Source of the DNA: Aplectana chamaeleonis
Taxonomy: Eukaryota; Nematoda; Chromadorea; Rhabditida; Cosmocercidae
Reading direction: 5' to 3'
DNA: 64,000 nucleotides
Assembly (NCBI GenBank): GCA_029168955.1
Contig: JAPDOI010000139.1
Coordinates: 496,001 to 560,000 of the forward strand
Positions 1 through 11,500 of the stretch are shown here, piece by piece. Made by a program: the position numbers and the translations under genes. Below the pieces are notes generated by a model. The model worked only from the letters and a program-made list of their open reading frames with translations. It had not been told where the DNA came from and did no database searches. The number at the start of each line of letters is the position of its first letter. Within the stretch, counting starts at the first letter, position 1.

Positions 1-1552
1 TTTGCTCTACCTTAGTGAATGATAACTCGCTTAACTTCTTAAAATAAAAGGTTTGAGACTGTATTAGTCTCATGAGTTCCAAGACAGTTCTCCGACAGTA
101 ATGGTTAAAATGACCAACAGATTTGCCAAGGTGATCGAAGCGATCGGACACCTCGAACTCGTCAAGAACAACATTTACAGAGTTGTAAACTCTATTATAC
201 AGAAAAACAACAATGGATCCATAGGACTTTGAAAGAATTGGAACTGCAAAGGGGGACTATGTCTTGCCTCGATTTACTTGGCCTCTCCCAATAAGCTCGG
301 TATGAGTATACTTTTCCACGGGTGACTATTGTGGAACTGAAACAAGAGAGCTTAAGAGTCCACTGTAGTTACGAATATTTTTGCACCTAATAGGGTACAT
401 CGCCAGGGCGTAATTGTGGAATCTAACGATGATCACCCTTCAGTTCTTGTATGAAGCTATTCGGAATATGAATGTCTTTACTGACATTTATTTCTGACGG
501 AAATCTGCAGAAGTTAAGCACTTGACTACCTTTTTGAATGGCAGAAGTATTGTACCGTTTAACATGCTCACTCCTGACTTTCTCCAACAGGCTGGACATC
601 ATTGCGCTCCCTTCTTCACATCTTTGGGTGAAGAGAAGTGCAGTACGTTTCAGGAGCAGGTAACTAAAACGATTGAGAAGTAAACTAACGAAGCTCTGAG
701 AAATCTCTCTCGTTAGGTAACCCCGATGTGCCGGCACCTTGGTCTTCGACTCGAAAAAAAGGAAGTCTGTCACAGGAGCATTTGAGTCCGTCGTGCCCGA
801 GGCTTCCGCAACTCCTAGATGACTTTTATCATAATGATATGTCTTAAAAACGCAACACAAATACACAAAGTCCTTACGAGATACTCGAGATTGATCAATT
901 CAAACAACAATGGGCAACAAAGTTGACATCTAGCCTTGACCCTAGGCACTCCAGAAGGAATGCACTTTTTTGAAAGAATTTTCGGACGTTGAACGCGATT
1001 ATGTCTTCCAAAAACCCACAATTGAACCTCAGAATCGTTATCACGCTTTAAGAGGATATTCCAAGTCAGATCTGGAACGTTTTCCCTAAACTCTCTCAGA
1101 ACCGCCTGGGTCGCATGCATACTGTTCCCGTCTGGGAAGGATGAGAGCCTCCGTCCCCACGCGGGAGGTTTCCCGGCAGGGAGAACCAAGGTGCCCCCTT
1201 GCGATACACAATGGGAGCCTCCTCGGTCTATCTGGCGGGAGACTCCCCACGCCGAGAATAATTGGCGTCCCATCAAATGCTTGAGTGCAGCTGCGGTCTT
1301 ACGGCGTCATACGCGCATGCCTGGCTAGTCTTTGAGAGTGTTTGTTTATGACGATCAGGAAATCAGCTCAAAAGACGAATGAGAAGTTCAGTATCTCCAG
1401 AGTAGTGGTAGGCTGGGAGCTGCAACCGGGAGACGGGGCCACCCGCCGGGGGCTCCCGAAACTTTTTTCATCGCTTGAACTCACGCCGGATGCCCCTTTC
1501 CCGCAGCGGGCCTAATTCCCGATTATCACGTGCCGCATGATGCAACAGCCAA
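1..1552. other. Unassigned sequence, no recognised gene
   Basis: Two open frames on the - strand, at 423..866 and 815..1276 (147 and 153 codons), overlap each other in different frames and match no family I recognise. They could be old transposon or gene remnants. The part at 1130..1500 is GC-rich with imperfect inverted stretches (GGGAGC / GCTCCC). No convincing intron-exon structure was found on either strand. Confidence 0.3.
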
Positions 1553-1594
1553 AGTCCGCAATTGCGGACAGAAATTTGGCCCAGAGAACGACAG
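1553..1594. repeat. Fragment of a TA-type MITE end
   Basis: The run GGCCCAGAGAACGACAG followed by TA matches the terminal inverted repeat of the elements at 1888..2165 and 4058..4334 (GGCCCAGATAAGCACAG then TA). Only one end is present, so this is a truncated copy. Confidence 0.5.
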
Positions 1595-1887
1595 TATGCA
1601 GCTTCAATCTGCCACAAAAAACTCAAATCTGAACAAAATCATTGAAGAATGGCAATCTTTTCATTTGTTATGACAATTTTTACTTGGTTTCGGAATCGGG
1701 TCGCAGAAATACTTAACATAACGTAAAACGAGAAACTCAGAACACGGAAAACATTTCAAAATTAAAAACAAAATTCAGCTTCAAAATCGTATCGCAGACA
1801 CTGCTAGTTTGCGAGATAAAAGTGACGATGAACGTGCGTGAATGATTAACGGTCAAAATTGGAGGGGAACGATTTAGTGGTTCACTA

Positions 1888-2165
1888 CTGTGCTTCTCTG
1901 GGCCAAATTCCATTCCGCAAATGCGTCTCGACACGCATTGCGGCCGCGCGCATTCGAGTCAGAAGAGTTTCCAGCGCCTCAGCCGCCGATCTGTTGACTC
2001 TAGGTGGGTTTTAGAAACTGGAAAGTAAACAAAGTTGAAGAAAACTGTATAAAAAGCCATATCGAGTCGGCTTTGGCGCTGGAAACTCGACTGACTCCAG
2101 CGCGTGCGGCCGCAAAGCGTGTCGAGACGCAATTGCGGACCGGAATTTGGCCCAGATAAGCACAG
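1888..2165. mobile_element. 278-bp MITE with TA target duplication
   Basis: The two ends are inverted copies starting CTGTGCTTCTCTGGGCC (left) and CTGTGCTTATCTGGGCC (right, reverse complement), and the similarity continues inward through the GCGTCTCGACACG segments. TA flanks both sides (1886-1887 and 2166-2167), as expected for Tc1/mariner-mobilised elements. It has no coding capacity. A second copy lies at 4058..4334 with its interior inverted. Confidence 0.75.
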
Positions 2166-2261
2166 TATATTCGTTAGTTCAGGTGAATTGAGGGCTGTTA
2201 ACAACATGCCCTACTGTCCAAGATCAAATGCAGGAAATGCCAGGATCAGGTGAGAGAAGAA

Positions 2262-2385
2262 TAGAAAACTCACCGACCAATTTCAGTTATTTCGAAGAAA
2301 TGAGTGATAACACAATCAGACTACAGTATGCTAGGAAGAGTCCGCAACCTCACCAGGTCCTACTTCCATTGCTGTAGACTATACA
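2262..2385. repeat. Dispersed repeat shared with 23.75-23.99 kb
   Basis: About 120 bp, including the segments AGTCCGCAACCTCACCAGG and CCATTGCTGTAGACTATA, recur at 23870..23990. The copy here has only one arm of the hairpin seen in the other copy, so it is probably truncated. No function is apparent. Confidence 0.55.
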
Positions 2386-3087
2386 TAAAAAAATGGCGCA
2401 TCAAGATCTTCGAAAAAAGGCAAGATTGGCTTGAGCTGACTCAATTTGACGTTTTTTTACAGTGTAAACTTGGAGGGTAGAATCCAAAAATGAGGACGAA
2501 GGCAAAGTGAGTTCAGTGAAAGTCAAAGGAAAAAGGTTTCAAAGTCAAATTAATGCGAAAATGATAAGTTCATGCGTTTACGTGAAATTTCAACACCTAA
2601 GACGTGAAATTAGACGTGTATTCCGCAGTGAATAGCCCCACGGTTCAACGGGAGTTGTGCGGGCATTCAATCATCCCCCGCCTTTGCACCGAGAAATTGA
2701 CTCCGCCCTGAAATCACTACCGCGTTTGCACCGGTACCCCCTTTTTCCCCCGCCCTTCACCCGTCCCAATGTCTGAGTAGGAAGAGAGGTGGGGCAGACG
2801 TGGAAAATATGGGAACTGTATCCGATGGTGGGGTGGTAAAGGGCGCCGCCATTGGATTTCCGACCACACGACCACAGATAGGATATATGGGATCACTATG
2901 AGTTTCAGCATGAGTGTCAAACGTTCCCTGATTTTTCCGGAGGGGTTTTAACCCCTTGGTGGGCGAAAGTTTGACCCCTTATATGGCCCTCAAACTTGTA
3001 TGCGCTATGCCTTACCAGCCCATTTCCTCGTTGGCCTTTGAGGGAGTGGGTGAGGCGGGCATTGCACAATCAAGTTTGAGGGCGGTA
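2386..3087. other. Unassigned sequence with a short inverted pair
   Basis: No gene is seen. CCTTATATGGCCCTCAAACTTG-like sequence near 2978 recurs inverted just before 3092, so the foldback element at 3088 probably landed in or beside an older inverted-repeat element. The T/C-rich stretch at 2735..2765 has no recognisable role. Confidence 0.3.
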
Positions 3088-3894
3088 TAAGGCGGCGTTC
3101 AGAGTTTTCGCGGCGCGACGCGATGGCACATGTCAGAGCGACGCGAAAATCGCGTCGCGCGGAAATCAAGGTGTGAACGGCGCGCGAACGCTAGGCAACT
3201 ACGCGCGATTGCGTAATTTCCGCAATTTTCCGTACCCAAGCAAAACTATGCGAAACTCAATATTTGATCCTTTTCTGCCTATTTAAGTGTAATGTGCCTT
3301 TTTTGTGTTTTATCTGTAATATTATGGCACATTTTTGTTTTTGTTGCGATAACTTGCTTCTTTAATGACGAAACAATCAAAAAGACATCGGGAGCAAATG
3401 ATGTTTATAATTTTTAGGAGTTGATTAAACAGAATAGGGATGTTTCGGTGAATTGAGACTGATTATGCTTGTGTAGTCTGTAAACCGTAAAAAAACCTTA
3501 TAGCTCGTCAACTCTTTGAAACCATCACCCTCATCACACTGTCCTCAAATATGCAAACAAAATTGTTTCCAGTATCATCTGAGAACAATACAATAACCCA
3601 TGACAATTTCAATCAACCTAGTCTTTGAAAAGGCTTGAGAAAATCAAAAACGCCCCTTGAGTCCCCGATGATGGAAGAAAAAATTATGACAATCGCTCCG
3701 CGACCATCGCGTCGCGTTGCATTGCAACGCGACGCGATGGTCGCGGAGCGATTATAATTTGCGCGTCAAATTCGATGCATCGCGTCTCTTCACTGTGAAC
3801 ACCTAGCGACGACGCGACGCGACGTCGCTTGATCGATACGCAGGCTAATCATAACGTCGCGTCGCGCCTCGAATGAACTCAGAACGCCGCCTAA
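3088..3894. mobile_element. 0.8-kb foldback element, GGCGGCGTTC ends
   Basis: The left end reads TAAGGCGGCGTTCAGAGTT and the right end, reverse-complemented, TTAGGCGGCGTTCTGAGTT. The arms stay related for about 100 bp through CG-rich GCGACGCG repeats. The middle is AT-rich and has no reading frame. A perfect inner palindrome sits at 3691..3753. The right end abuts a run of G. Non-autonomous; the superfamily is uncertain. Confidence 0.65.
3691..3753. repeat. 63-bp perfect palindrome
   Basis: Two 31-bp arms match perfectly around a single central base (3722). The arm starts AATCGCTCCGCGACCATCGC. Such a cruciform-capable sequence is often unstable in cloning and replication. It lies inside the foldback element at 3088..3894. 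Confidence 0.9.
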
Positions 3895-4057
3895 GGGGGG
3901 GGGGGTTATATATGGCTCGTTTTTAGCCGTTGTTTCGCCATTTTTTTGCAGTGGATCCCGGTACGTTCGATTTCCGCTGAAAACTCGATTATCGTTTTTT
4001 ATCGTGAGCATTGCGTTTGGTTGATTGAACTGTTTTTATCAGTGTCGTTTTAATGTA

Positions 4058-4334
4058 CTGTGCTTCCTTCTCTGGGCCAAATTCCGGCCCGCAATTGCGT
4101 AATGACACGCTTTGCTGCCGCACGCGCTCGAGTCAGTCGGGTTCCCAGCGCCGAAGCCGACTGGATTTTTTATACAGTTTTCTCCAAATTTCAAAAGTTT
4201 CCAGTTTCCAAAACCCACCTAGAGTCAACAGATCGGCGGCTGCGGCGCAGGAAACTCTTCCGACCCGGAACCGTGCTGCCGCAAAACGTGTCGAGACGCG
4301 ATTGCGGACCGGAATTCGACCCAAAGAAAAACAG
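4058..4334. mobile_element. 277-bp MITE, second copy of the CTGTGCTT family
   Basis: TA-flanked (4056-4057, 4335-4336). The inverted ends begin CTGTGCTTCC and CTGTTTTTCT and are followed by GGGCCAAATTCC / GGGTCGAATTCC. The interior matches the copy at 1888..2165 in reverse orientation, including ACCCACCTAGAGTCAACAG. No coding sequence. Confidence 0.75.
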
Positions 4335-4336
4335 TA

Positions 4337-5765
4337 AATGTTGATTTTCAGAAGCATATGACTTCCCAGAGTTGATGAATACAAGCCAACAATTTTACGG
4401 AAGTTGTGAAGAACCTGTCATTAAATAAGGGGGCATATTTTCGCTTTCCGGACCGAAATTAATTTTCGTTGAAAATTTGCTGGTAGAAAAGACGATCCCT
4501 TTCTCTGACTCTGGGCTTTATCATTCCGAAAATCAATGAAAAAATTTACCCGTCGAGAAAAGATAATGAAACCGTCTTGTAAGACCTAAAGATGCATCTG
4601 ATGTAGGCGAGATCCCATTGTAATACTTTGCACTTGAATCTTCGAGTAGCGCAGGAAAATGTTGTGTTATGACTGCAGGCAGGCAGACAACATGTGTGAA
4701 TTCCCGAGGACAAGGGGTTGTAAAGGGGAAGATGATTTACTGTGGCGGGACACTACCGCAACAAAGGGGAAGCCATAGGATAGCTCCATATTATATCTAT
4801 CAGTTAGGATCCATAATGAGTCTGTTTGTCATCATTAGTTACTAACAATTCTACCTCCCATGTGAGACTACCTTTTTCTATTCATAAATGCTATTCGTCA
4901 TGTACATATGTTCTGCCGTTCCTATCCAATAAAACGTTTGTGAAGGCAATTCCGTAATCGCAAAAAAAAACTCAAGATTGTGGATTGATTGTGAATATTT
5001 ATTGAAAGGCAACATTTGCTGGGTGCAGCGAATATTTTTTTCACTTTCCCGACTCACCCTAAGCGCCTTTCACTCCAGTTTCCTAATTTCCGAAAAGCGA
5101 TCACCCAAGAAGCTCATAAAATTGACAATATTTTTCGAGCATTCCTATTTGTTTTTAAAACGCACCTTCTAAAATTGTCCCTTTAATCGAAAAGGAAACA
5201 CTCGTTCCTTCAGTGGATATGACCGCGCCTGCAAAAGATAGTAAACCGCCCTATCTCAATGTGTCGCAGGCACCGCTATCAGTCGAGGTCACATTCGGTA
5301 TCTGCATGGCTATTTATGGCTGCATTCAATAATCAACCATGAAATGCAACATGGCATTGTTGGGACATTGGGGGACCCGAAAGGAAGGATTATAATCACT
5401 GAATTTTCAAGGGGGGGGGAGGGCTAGACTCATGAGCAGGAATATTTTGCTTCCCCAAAAACCAAAATGCAATTTTCGCTGAAAATTTAACTGAAGCTGC
5501 GTTTGAGTTGCAGTGACAAAAATACGTGCCACTTCACCAAAATAACACATATTCCTCTTCCTGTGAAAAGCGGCGACATCTAAGCAGAGACATTTTGCTA
5601 AATCTTGTCAACCGATTGGCTGAGAAGCGATCATTGCGGCGGGCTGTGAGGCGTCCGCGACATCACCACTCAGAGGGGCTTCGATCGCAAGCGAAGATCG
5701 ACTGCCGCAGCCCCGCTCTTTCATTAGACCTATTTCTACGAAGACATCATATAGTATCATCTAAC
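4337..5765. other. Unassigned sequence
   Basis: No gene is recognised. It contains a G10 run near 5410 and a short CG-rich hairpin near 5660..5720 (GGGGCTTCGATCGC). An open frame on the + strand at 5526..5972 overlaps the candidate - strand exon at 5766 and has no recognisable protein features. Confidence 0.3.
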
Positions 5766-5974
5766 GTATTTGGATGTGGCTCCACGCATAATGATGACAG
5801 TATACAAGACTATGCCTCTCAATACATAGTGTTGTGTGCACTTCAGGACCGGTTCTGGAACGGGCCTCTTCGAAGGGTCCACCAAAATCTGGAGGACGAC
5901 TTTAGCAGTCAGGAAGATAATGTTGTGACTTTGAAATATGGTCAGGACGTTTCCAGCGACGGCGATGGCTAACA
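5766..5974 (-). CDS. Candidate internal exon of an unknown membrane protein
   Basis: On the - strand a 209-bp stretch is open in one frame, preceded by a plausible acceptor (TTAGGCAG) and followed by GTTAGA as a possible donor. The translation is hydrophobic (LAIAVAGNVLTIF near its start, YVLRGIVLYTVIIM near its end), which would suit membrane segments. I do not recognise the family and found no partner exons, so it may be a relic or chance. Confidence 0.22.
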
Positions 5975-6024
5975 CTGCCTAATTAGGTATCAGTGACAGC
6001 ACTTTGAGATTCTGTTAAATGCAC

Positions 6025-6503
6025 AGAGCACCCGAAAAATTAAATTCCGGATTCCATGCTTATCTTGGAGAGAGTCACACGCTGATTACAGTGGTATCTC
6101 TGAAATCGTCCAAAACCTTCTTTGAACAAAGTTATGGCTCTTCAAAGATGTCTACATTTTGAGGGTGAAAAATTGGTGGACGAGTTGTCTCAGGCCTGTG
6201 TTCCTCTTCAATCGCAATCGTTGCGAGATAGAAAGCCAGGATAAGGAGACAGTTCGGTAATGGACTGAAGAACGACGACTTGTTGGAATTCATTCATCCA
6301 TCTAGCCACTATCAAATTGGAAATCCGGTAGGGAGTGTGGCCCGTGGTGGTGAGACAACGAGGTCGGGCCTGTGGTGGTCGCGTATATCTAGCTTATTTG
6401 GAGGAATTTAGATCCCGCACTTGGAATGTGTCATACAGGAGGGGTCTACTACACAATTCCATAAAAATCTCAAAATTCATATCTGAGGGTGTACTGTACC
6501 TTC
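6025..6503. repeat. Dispersed 0.48-kb repeat X, uninterrupted copy
   Basis: Matches the interrupted copy at 6841..11142 along its length, for example GGTGAAAAATTGGTGGACGA and GGAATTCATTCATCCATCTA. It carries the unoccupied site GGCTCTTCAAAGATGTCTAC, where the other copy has a TTAA MITE. No reading frame of note. It ends near an inverted GTGTACTGTA / TACAGTACAC pair. Confidence 0.75.
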
Positions 6504-6692
6504 AACTTACATACAGTACACCTCAGGCACGAGATTCCAGACTTTCTCATTATTGTGCAGTTTTTCTACCACATATCAAACGAAACTTTCCAATCCCTCA
6601 AAATAAACAATGAACAGTCGAATTGGATCGCACTGATACTTTGCGTTCTTTGTTGTACGTTGGCGCGAATTCGGTGTGCTGGTTCATTTCAA

Positions 6693-6830
6693 GTAAACTC
6701 CTGTTTTTGATTATCACAGCGCGGAACGGTGACTTTTTCGTCGGAGCCTGCTTATCACTAGTTATATTTCACCGAGGCTCACCGCTTCGCTGCTGGTGAT
6801 AATACGAAATCCACATGTCACTAGGGGTTT
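6693..6830. repeat. Hairpin repeat, partner at 51.36-51.52 kb
   Basis: Shares TTATCACTAGTTATATTTCA and the flanking ATTATCACAGCGCG and CGCTGCTGGT blocks with 51357..51521, where the hairpin arms are longer and better preserved. This copy has lost most of the outer arms. No coding capacity. Confidence 0.6.
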
Positions 6831-7105
6831 GCCACAGGTCTAGAACACCTAGAAAAATTACTTTGAAGTTTTTATCCTGGTCTTGGAGAGACTATCACAG
6901 TGGTACCTCTAAAATCGTCCAAGACCCTCTACGAACAACGTTATGGCTCCTTTAAGGGCAGTGTTCACGATAAAAAACCGAATTCTAGTTTTCGACTTTT
7001 TTGATAAGGAAAGTTCACGAAGTAGGGTATCGAAGGGAAAAACCTCATAAACTTCTCAAATATTGGAGAAAGGACTGTTAAAAAAAACCTCTTGAATATT
7101 TAATT

Positions 7106-7261
7106 GGGGACAGGGGCTCTCTACACACAGAGGGAGGAGTTGTCCCGTTTTTGCAGTTCGAAACGTCACGCCACTCAACGCGAACGAAGTGGTCCCGAGT
7201 GGAATTTGAGCGTCAAAAGGCGGGACAACTTCTCCCTCGGTGTTTAGAGAGCCCCTGTCCC
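7106..7261. mobile_element. 156-bp hairpin element with 8-bp target duplication
   Basis: The ends are inverted: GGGGACAGGGGCTCTCTAC and its complement GAGAGCCCCTGTCCC. ATTTAATT is repeated at 7098..7105 and 7262..7269. The size and 8-bp duplication suit a hAT-mobilised MITE. It is inserted in the TTAA MITE at 6956. A related copy begins at about 63885 and runs out of the window. Confidence 0.85.
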
Positions 7262-7460
7262 ATTTAATTGTGCCTGTTCGCGTGTATTGCTCACTGCGGA
7301 CAAAAAGTGGCTGTATTTTCTGTTTCGTGTACCCTAAAAACTCTTCAAAAATAATATGGTTGAAAGCACATGCTTAGATATTATAATTTATCAGAAAAAA
7401 GAGTATCCGAAATTCGGTTACCGTTCCTTTGGTGAGACGTACACCAACTGTTCCGACACT

Positions 7461-10400
7461 TTTTGACTTACTTGACTTAATCGGTTGGCTTTCGCCTGAC
7501 GCGGTCATTCCGCATCTTCACCGAGGTGTGCCGTCCTAGTAGTCAGCCGTGTCCATTTTTCACGGTCTTCAGCCACAATTTGAACACATTCCATCCAGCT
7601 GTCACTATTCCATTTCCTGCGAAACGAAACATCGCGCCTGAACTGTCTTTCGATGCCGAGTGACTTTAAATCCTCTTTAACCACATCCGTCCAGAACTTT
7701 CGCCTACGCCCAGGTGGCCGTTTCCAGACAGGATTTGGAGGCATTTTTAAAGCGTGTTGTACGAGACGATCCGGCGTTCTTCTTAGTATATGCCCGAGCA
7801 GTCGAAGTCGACTTTCCATTGCTGCTTGAGATGGCGTTAGGAGATGCTGGCACCTCCCTCGTGTCAAGCGTTGATGTACTGCGTCGATTTCCTTGTAAAG
7901 GTCTTCGTTATGGCATATACGCGGCCAGAAATATCCAAGCAAACGCCTAAAAGCTTCCTCTCCGTGCAATCCAACCTTCCATCTGCGTTTTCGGTGTGCT
8001 GCCCACGTCTCCGATCCGTACATCATGATAGGGCGAATAGCGGATAGGTAGACGCGCAACTTGACTTCCTTCGCGATGGTGGTAGACCACAAACACTTGG
8101 TTAAGAATTGAATGCAGACGTAGCTTTCGCACATCGTTGTCGAATATCCGCTGCATAACTACCATCGTTCTTCAGCAAACAGCCCAAATAACAGAAATCG
8201 TCCACCAGTTCGATACGTTGTCCGTCCACACAAACTCCAGTTGAAGGCCTCTGAGAGACCCACATCTGCTTGCATTTGTCGGGACGAAGACGAAGTCCAT
8301 AGGCTGCGGCATACTTCGAAACGAGGTTCACAATCCTTTGCAGTTTTGCGTTGTTTTCAGCGAATAACACAATGTCGTCGGCGTACTCCAGGTCGACAAG
8401 GGAGCGTCCTGATGGTGTTAGGATCACATCCGCAGGAAACTGTTCTGCAACTCTACGCATGATGTCATCAACGGCGAAGTTGAAAAGAAAAGGTCCTGCA
8501 ACGGCTCCTTGCCTTACTCCTGTTTTCACCTCGAAAGCTGACGTAAATCCGACAGGTGTACGAACTGCTGCTGTTGTTCCTTTGTTCATGTCCTCGATTA
8601 ACCGAACATACTTTTCCGGGACTCCATCTGCTCGCAGAGCATTGAGCAATCGATCACGATGAGGAGAGTCGAACGCGGCTTCAAAGTCCAAGAAAGCAAG
8701 CTGTAATGGCTTCGAAACCGCTGCCACGATTCAATTACTCTTCCTCACGACGAACACTTGGTCGATGGTCGATCTTCCAGGTCGAAACCGGCTTGCTCAT
8801 CTCTGGTCGTTCCTTCACGATGTTTGATAAGTCGCTCGAGAATGATACGTTCTAAAACCTTGTACATGACACGAAGTAGAGAGATTCCTCTGTAGTTCTT
8901 AGGATCCGTGACGGATAGCTTCTTGTGAAGAGGTACGATGATCGCATGTCTCCACGAATCGGGTATCCTTTCGCTCATCCATATGGCACGGATGGTGTTG
9001 GTCATTTCACGAATCCCAGACGGAGGAAGAGCTTTCAGCATTTCAGCAGTGATGTTGTCATCTCCACCTGCCTTTCCATTCTTCATTTTCCGGACACAAT
9101 CCAAAACTTCAGACTCAGTCGGCGGTTCCTCACTGACATCGTAATGTGCTCTCTGAACATGCGGGAGCTCAGGTACTGATGGCGCTGGACGATTCAGTAG
9201 GGAACTGAAGTAATCGTTCCATATTGGCAGCGTCGCATCACCAACTGCAACTCCATTGGTAGTGTTCAAGACAGGAGAACATCTCTTCATCTTCCCGCTA
9301 TACTGTCGCAGCAACGTGTAGGCTTTCCTCGGATTCTTCTCCTCCCAAGCCTTCTCGAACTCCTTAGCTCTACACGTCCACTCTCCTTCCCGGTCACCTT
9401 GAAGCTGCCGACGCAATCTCCTCCTCAGACGCTTCTCCTCCACGAAGTTTCCTGCAGTTCGGAGAGCACATACTTCTGTTGTAGGTAGATGTTGCTCTTC
9501 GGAGACGTAGGCGAACTTCTTCTTAGGCTGTACAACCGGAGTGCTCTTTCGAAGCGTCCTGGATGCATTTGACAAAAGAATTCCGCGTCGCAAAGTTTCT
9601 TCTTAGTCCGTACTCCGATGTGAATAGAAACGCGTTGTCGGAAATTCCTTCTGCACTCTTCTTCATCTCTGAGACTTGTCATGTCAATCCTCTGGAGAGG
9701 CTGTGCCCCTCGCTTCCTCTTATGAATCCTCGCAGTGAAGTTCAACAGAACAGGACGGTGATCCGAATCGAATGCGACATCCCACACAGCTCCAGATCTT
9801 CGAATGTCCGATACTGAATATTCCTCGTCAGGACATAGTCAAGCTGTAGTTTCAAAGTTGTCATCTGCCGCTTCCGCTGCTCTTCTGGAGATAGCTGGGT
9901 TGGTCCCTGCCACGTAAGCTGATGGCGGCGATGATTCCTCTTGAATGTCGATTTAATAATCAGACCACTGCGTTCACAAAAGTCGACAAGGCGGTAGCCA
10001 TTGTCCGATGTTTGCTCCACTGGGTAGAACCATTTACCGAGTACTTCGGATTCCTGATCAAGTCCCATCTTCGCATTTGCGTCAATCCCCACGACAACAG
10101 CATGTTGACAAGGTATCCTGGCCAGCAACGTATTGAGTTCCTCATTAAACGCATCCTTCGAATTGTCTTCGGCGGTTTCAGTGGGCGCATGAGCACTCAC
10201 TATCCACAGATTGAATCCTCTGTGATCCCGCAGTCGCACGAATGCATTCCGACACGACGTTGAGCCGAACTCCTTGACCATACCATTGAAATCCTTCCTA
10301 CAGCCATTGCACAGCCTCCCACTCTCCTATCGTCAGCGTTACCGCAGTAGATGGTGTACTCTCCGACGCTGATGACGGGTCTATCCTGAGGCGGGTTTCC

Positions 10401-10657
10401 CGCAAAGCAGCAAACGGTGCATGGAAATAGCTCAGAAGTCTGGATAGCGCAGTTTTTTGGATATCACTCGACAGCGATCGACAGTTCAGGGTGGCGAAAT
10501 TGTGGCTTGTGGCCAAAGACTCCATGACTCCCTAGGTACGGATCCTAAGGTGTTATGGACCAGAGGCCTTAGTGTGCTGGACGGCGACACCTTTATGCAA
10601 TGTGCGGGATACTTTCGCGATATAGTTGTGCACGCTATATCGCTCGAACGTTCCCTG
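7461..10657 (-). mobile_element. RTE-type LINE, copy 1 (decayed)
   Basis: A non-LTR retrotransposon encoding an APE-type endonuclease followed by a reverse transcriptase. Going down the - strand: endonuclease N-terminus (about 10525..10298), endonuclease core with SAHAPTE and VGIDANAK (10281..9742), linker (9787..9425), RT N-part (9593..8745), RT catalytic part with LAFLDFEAAFDSPHR and YADDIVLF (8727..8101), and a C-terminal region (8134..7505). The frame breaks several times. A 12-bp duplication TGTTCCGACACT flanks it (7449..7460, 10658..10669). The 3' end has an AAGTCAAGTAAGTCAAA tail. Its 5' end lacks about 75 bp present in copy 3. Confidence 0.9.
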
Positions 10658-11142
10658 TGTTCCGACACTGAGCAGGACAACTGTTATAGGACGCACTTCC
10701 GTCCTTTCTCTTCTCAGAAGGACCCAAACCTTACGTTTCCGCCAAAAAACGGCCAGCTTTTTCATCTCGAACACTGCCTTTGAGATGCCTACAATCTTAG
10801 GGTGAAAAATTGGTGGACGAGATGTCTCAGGCCTGTATTTCTCTTCAATTGCAATCGTCGCGCGAGAACGAGCCAGGAGATAGAGACAGTCGGGCAATTG
10901 ACTGAAGAAAGACGACTTGTTGGAATTCATTCATCCATCTAGCCACTATCAAATTGGAAATCCGGTAGGGAGTGTGGCTCGTGGTGGTGAGCGAACGAGG
11001 TCGGGCCTGTGATGGTCGCGTATATCTAGCTTGTTTGGAGGAATTTAGATTCCGCACTTGGAATGTGTCATACAGGAAGGGTCTGCTACACAATTTAATA
11101 AAAATCACAAAACTCGTATCTGAGTGTGTACTGTGCCTTTAA

Positions 11143-11500
11143 GCCCTTTGACTGCTTTGCTACTCTTCCCCGTCGCAGCGATTTGGCACCCGCTGCTGCA
11201 GCGATTTTTTATAGTGCATAGCGCCATTGATATTCGGAACAAATCAATCAAACGGTGGAACGCAGTAGACAGTCACAATTATTGACACGTTCCGACTTGT
11301 AAACACAAATCTCCTCAGTTGAATGGTTCAGTGTTCACAGGAAGAAACGTGTCATTCGCTGTCAATCGCTATATCGCTGCCACTTTGGCCGCTACGAAGC
11401 TATGATCAGCGACCGTTGATAATCGCTCCTGAAGGAGTGAAGCAGTAAAACATAGGATTTGGCCGCAGCGACCCAGCGACGAAGGACGTTCGCCAAGGAG
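11143..11500. other. Spacer between head-to-head RTE copies
   Basis: No gene is seen. The sequence is unique within the window apart from short CGCTGC-type motifs. Part of it separates the 5' sides of RTE copies 1 and 2. Confidence 0.3.

Larger units (their letters stand above)
6956..10779. mobile_element. TTAA MITE split by a hairpin element and RTE copy 1
   Basis: The left end is GGGCAGTGTTCACGATAA after TTAA (6952..6955). The right end is CATCTCGAACACTGCCT before TTGA (10780..10783). Subtracting the two nested elements and their target duplications leaves about 451 bp, the same size as intact family members (441-479 bp). It was inserted into repeat X. Confidence 0.8.
6841..11142. repeat. 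Repeat X, second copy, interrupted by nested insertions
   Basis: The left part (6841..6951) and right part (10784..11142) line up with consecutive halves of repeat X at 6025..6503. Everything between is inserted: a TTAA MITE, which itself holds a hairpin element and an RTE retrotransposon. Joining the two parts gives a sequence collinear with the empty-site copy. Confidence 0.75.

Noticed and set aside
815..1276. 153-codon - strand frame as a host gene
   Set aside because: No recognisable motif, no splice context, and overlap with another frame of similar length. Kept only as unassigned sequence.
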